In this document: one piece after another, positions 53,066 through 53,560 of the stretch | How the letters are laid out: every line of letters begins with the position of its first letter | Position numbering within the stretch: the first letter of the stretch is position 1 | IMG/VR virus record: IMGVR_UViG_3300006754_000025 | Coordinates: 1-53,560 of that record | Length of the DNA: 53,560 bases | Strand: one strand, 5' to 3' | From: a virus | The notes under the pieces: generated by a model | The model's input: only the letters and a program-made list of their open reading frames with translations | Databases searched by the model: none | What the model was told of the DNA's origin: nothing | Translations under genes and position numbers: made by a program

Positions 53066-53560
53066 GAAGGCGAAACCGGCAGCTGTCGCCGTCATGGAAG
53101 GGTCTGAAACGACCCGCTACACAACCATCGAAGACAGTCGAAGTCGTCAGGATCGGCCAAAAACCGAAACACGCAAGACGCTTCAACGTGGTGGACCTCC
53201 GAGTGTCCCACGCCCCCAAAATGGTATGGGGACCCGTTATGCGCTGACACAAACGATCGTAGCGCGAACCGCACCGTATCTCCGCTTGAGCCGGAAAAAC
53301 GGACTCGAAGGGATGTCCCGCTGAAGCCCCCTAGCGGCCTCACTGGCGAGGGTTAGCGTTCCGCCTCTCCCTACCCGCCAAATCGTGCGAGGTGAATAGA
53401 CAGGCGAAGGGTGGATGACAGAAACGGGGGAAAAATCTCCAGGGTTGATAATACAATAAACGCACGCCCGCGCGTGGGCACCGCCCCCTGGGTTCGGTCG
53501 CCGTAAGTCGTTTGACTGCAACGGGTTAGGCGCTGCCCGACGGTCCCGATTTTCCCCGCC
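53066..53560. other. Right end, no supported gene
   Basis: I see no frame with a ribosome site here. An imperfect inverted repeat TAAGTCGTT/AACGGGTTA (53504-53528) and a GC-rich hairpin-prone stretch (53461-53490) are present. A stop at 53527-53529 shows that the partial gene at 1-188 does not simply continue across a circular join with a normal start, so circularity is not supported by the reading frame. Confidence 0.5.

Noticed and set aside
53092-53324. A + strand frame of about 76 codons
   Set aside because: No ribosome site, and a minus-strand frame is equally open; nothing protein-like in it.
1-53560. Closure of the window into a circle
   Set aside because: The frame entering at base 1 would meet a TAG at 53527 with no usual start codon after it, and I see no terminal repeat between the two ends.

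Overview
The window reads as most of the genome of a tailed double-stranded DNA phage with a long non-contractile tail (siphovirus-like Caudoviricetes), probably infecting a planctomycete. The phage assignment rests on a large terminase, portal, major capsid protein, tail tube protein and a tail-chaperone pair joined by a textbook -1 frameshift site. The host guess rests on a DUF1580-type protein (a family I know mainly from Rhodopirellula-like bacteria), a secreted Cys protein with the planctomycete-style TC..G.GM.LTGDA ending, and a small secreted Arg/Lys-rich peptide. A zinc-finger serine recombinase, a small Xis-like protein and an HTH regulator suggest a temperate lifestyle. No tRNA, rRNA, CRISPR, DNA polymerase or replicative helicase is visible, so replication must lean on the host.

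Layout. 1-188: tail of a + strand gene cut by the window edge. 203-3137 (minus): four genes, a fibre-like protein, a small protein, a secreted protein and a papain-like cysteine peptidase. 3138-3455: a divergent control region. 3456-12773 (plus): the early/replication block with a DUF2325-like protein, a putative annealing protein paired with a PD-(D/E)XK nuclease, a ParB-like protein, a replication-initiator-like domain, a second nuclease-like protein and a RuvC-like resolvase. 12813-46434 (minus, read right to left): the virion block in the order scaffold, major capsid, two decoration-like proteins, zinc protein, terminase, small HTH protein, portal, connectors, tail tube, tail chaperones G and GT, a short proline-rich protein where the tape measure normally sits, distal tail and hub proteins, three tandem paralogues, a small fibre protein, a Pro/Gln-rich protein, a 2655-residue polyvalent protein (metallopeptidase plus ADP-ribosyltransferase-like) and a repetitive fibre.

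46577-50868 (plus): accessory and lysogeny-type genes. 50846-51796 (minus): a holin-like lysis cassette. 51800-53560: mostly non-coding or small genes, with several strong hairpins, a repressible-looking promoter and what appears to be a free-standing small RNA of about 68 nt.

The most interesting signals are: (1) two minus-strand promoters, 23 kb apart, that share a start-site box and a hairpin hiding the ribosome binding site, with two further copies of the box elsewhere; (2) the putative sRNA with an operator-covered promoter at 52.65-52.78 kb; (3) a 34-bp exact in-frame repeat shared by two unrelated proteins; (4) recurring TCGTGACT elements at control regions; (5) a serine recombinase with its zinc finger at the wrong end; and (6) an unusually short, proline-rich protein in the tape-measure position. 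All functional assignments come from reading motifs and gene order, without database searches.
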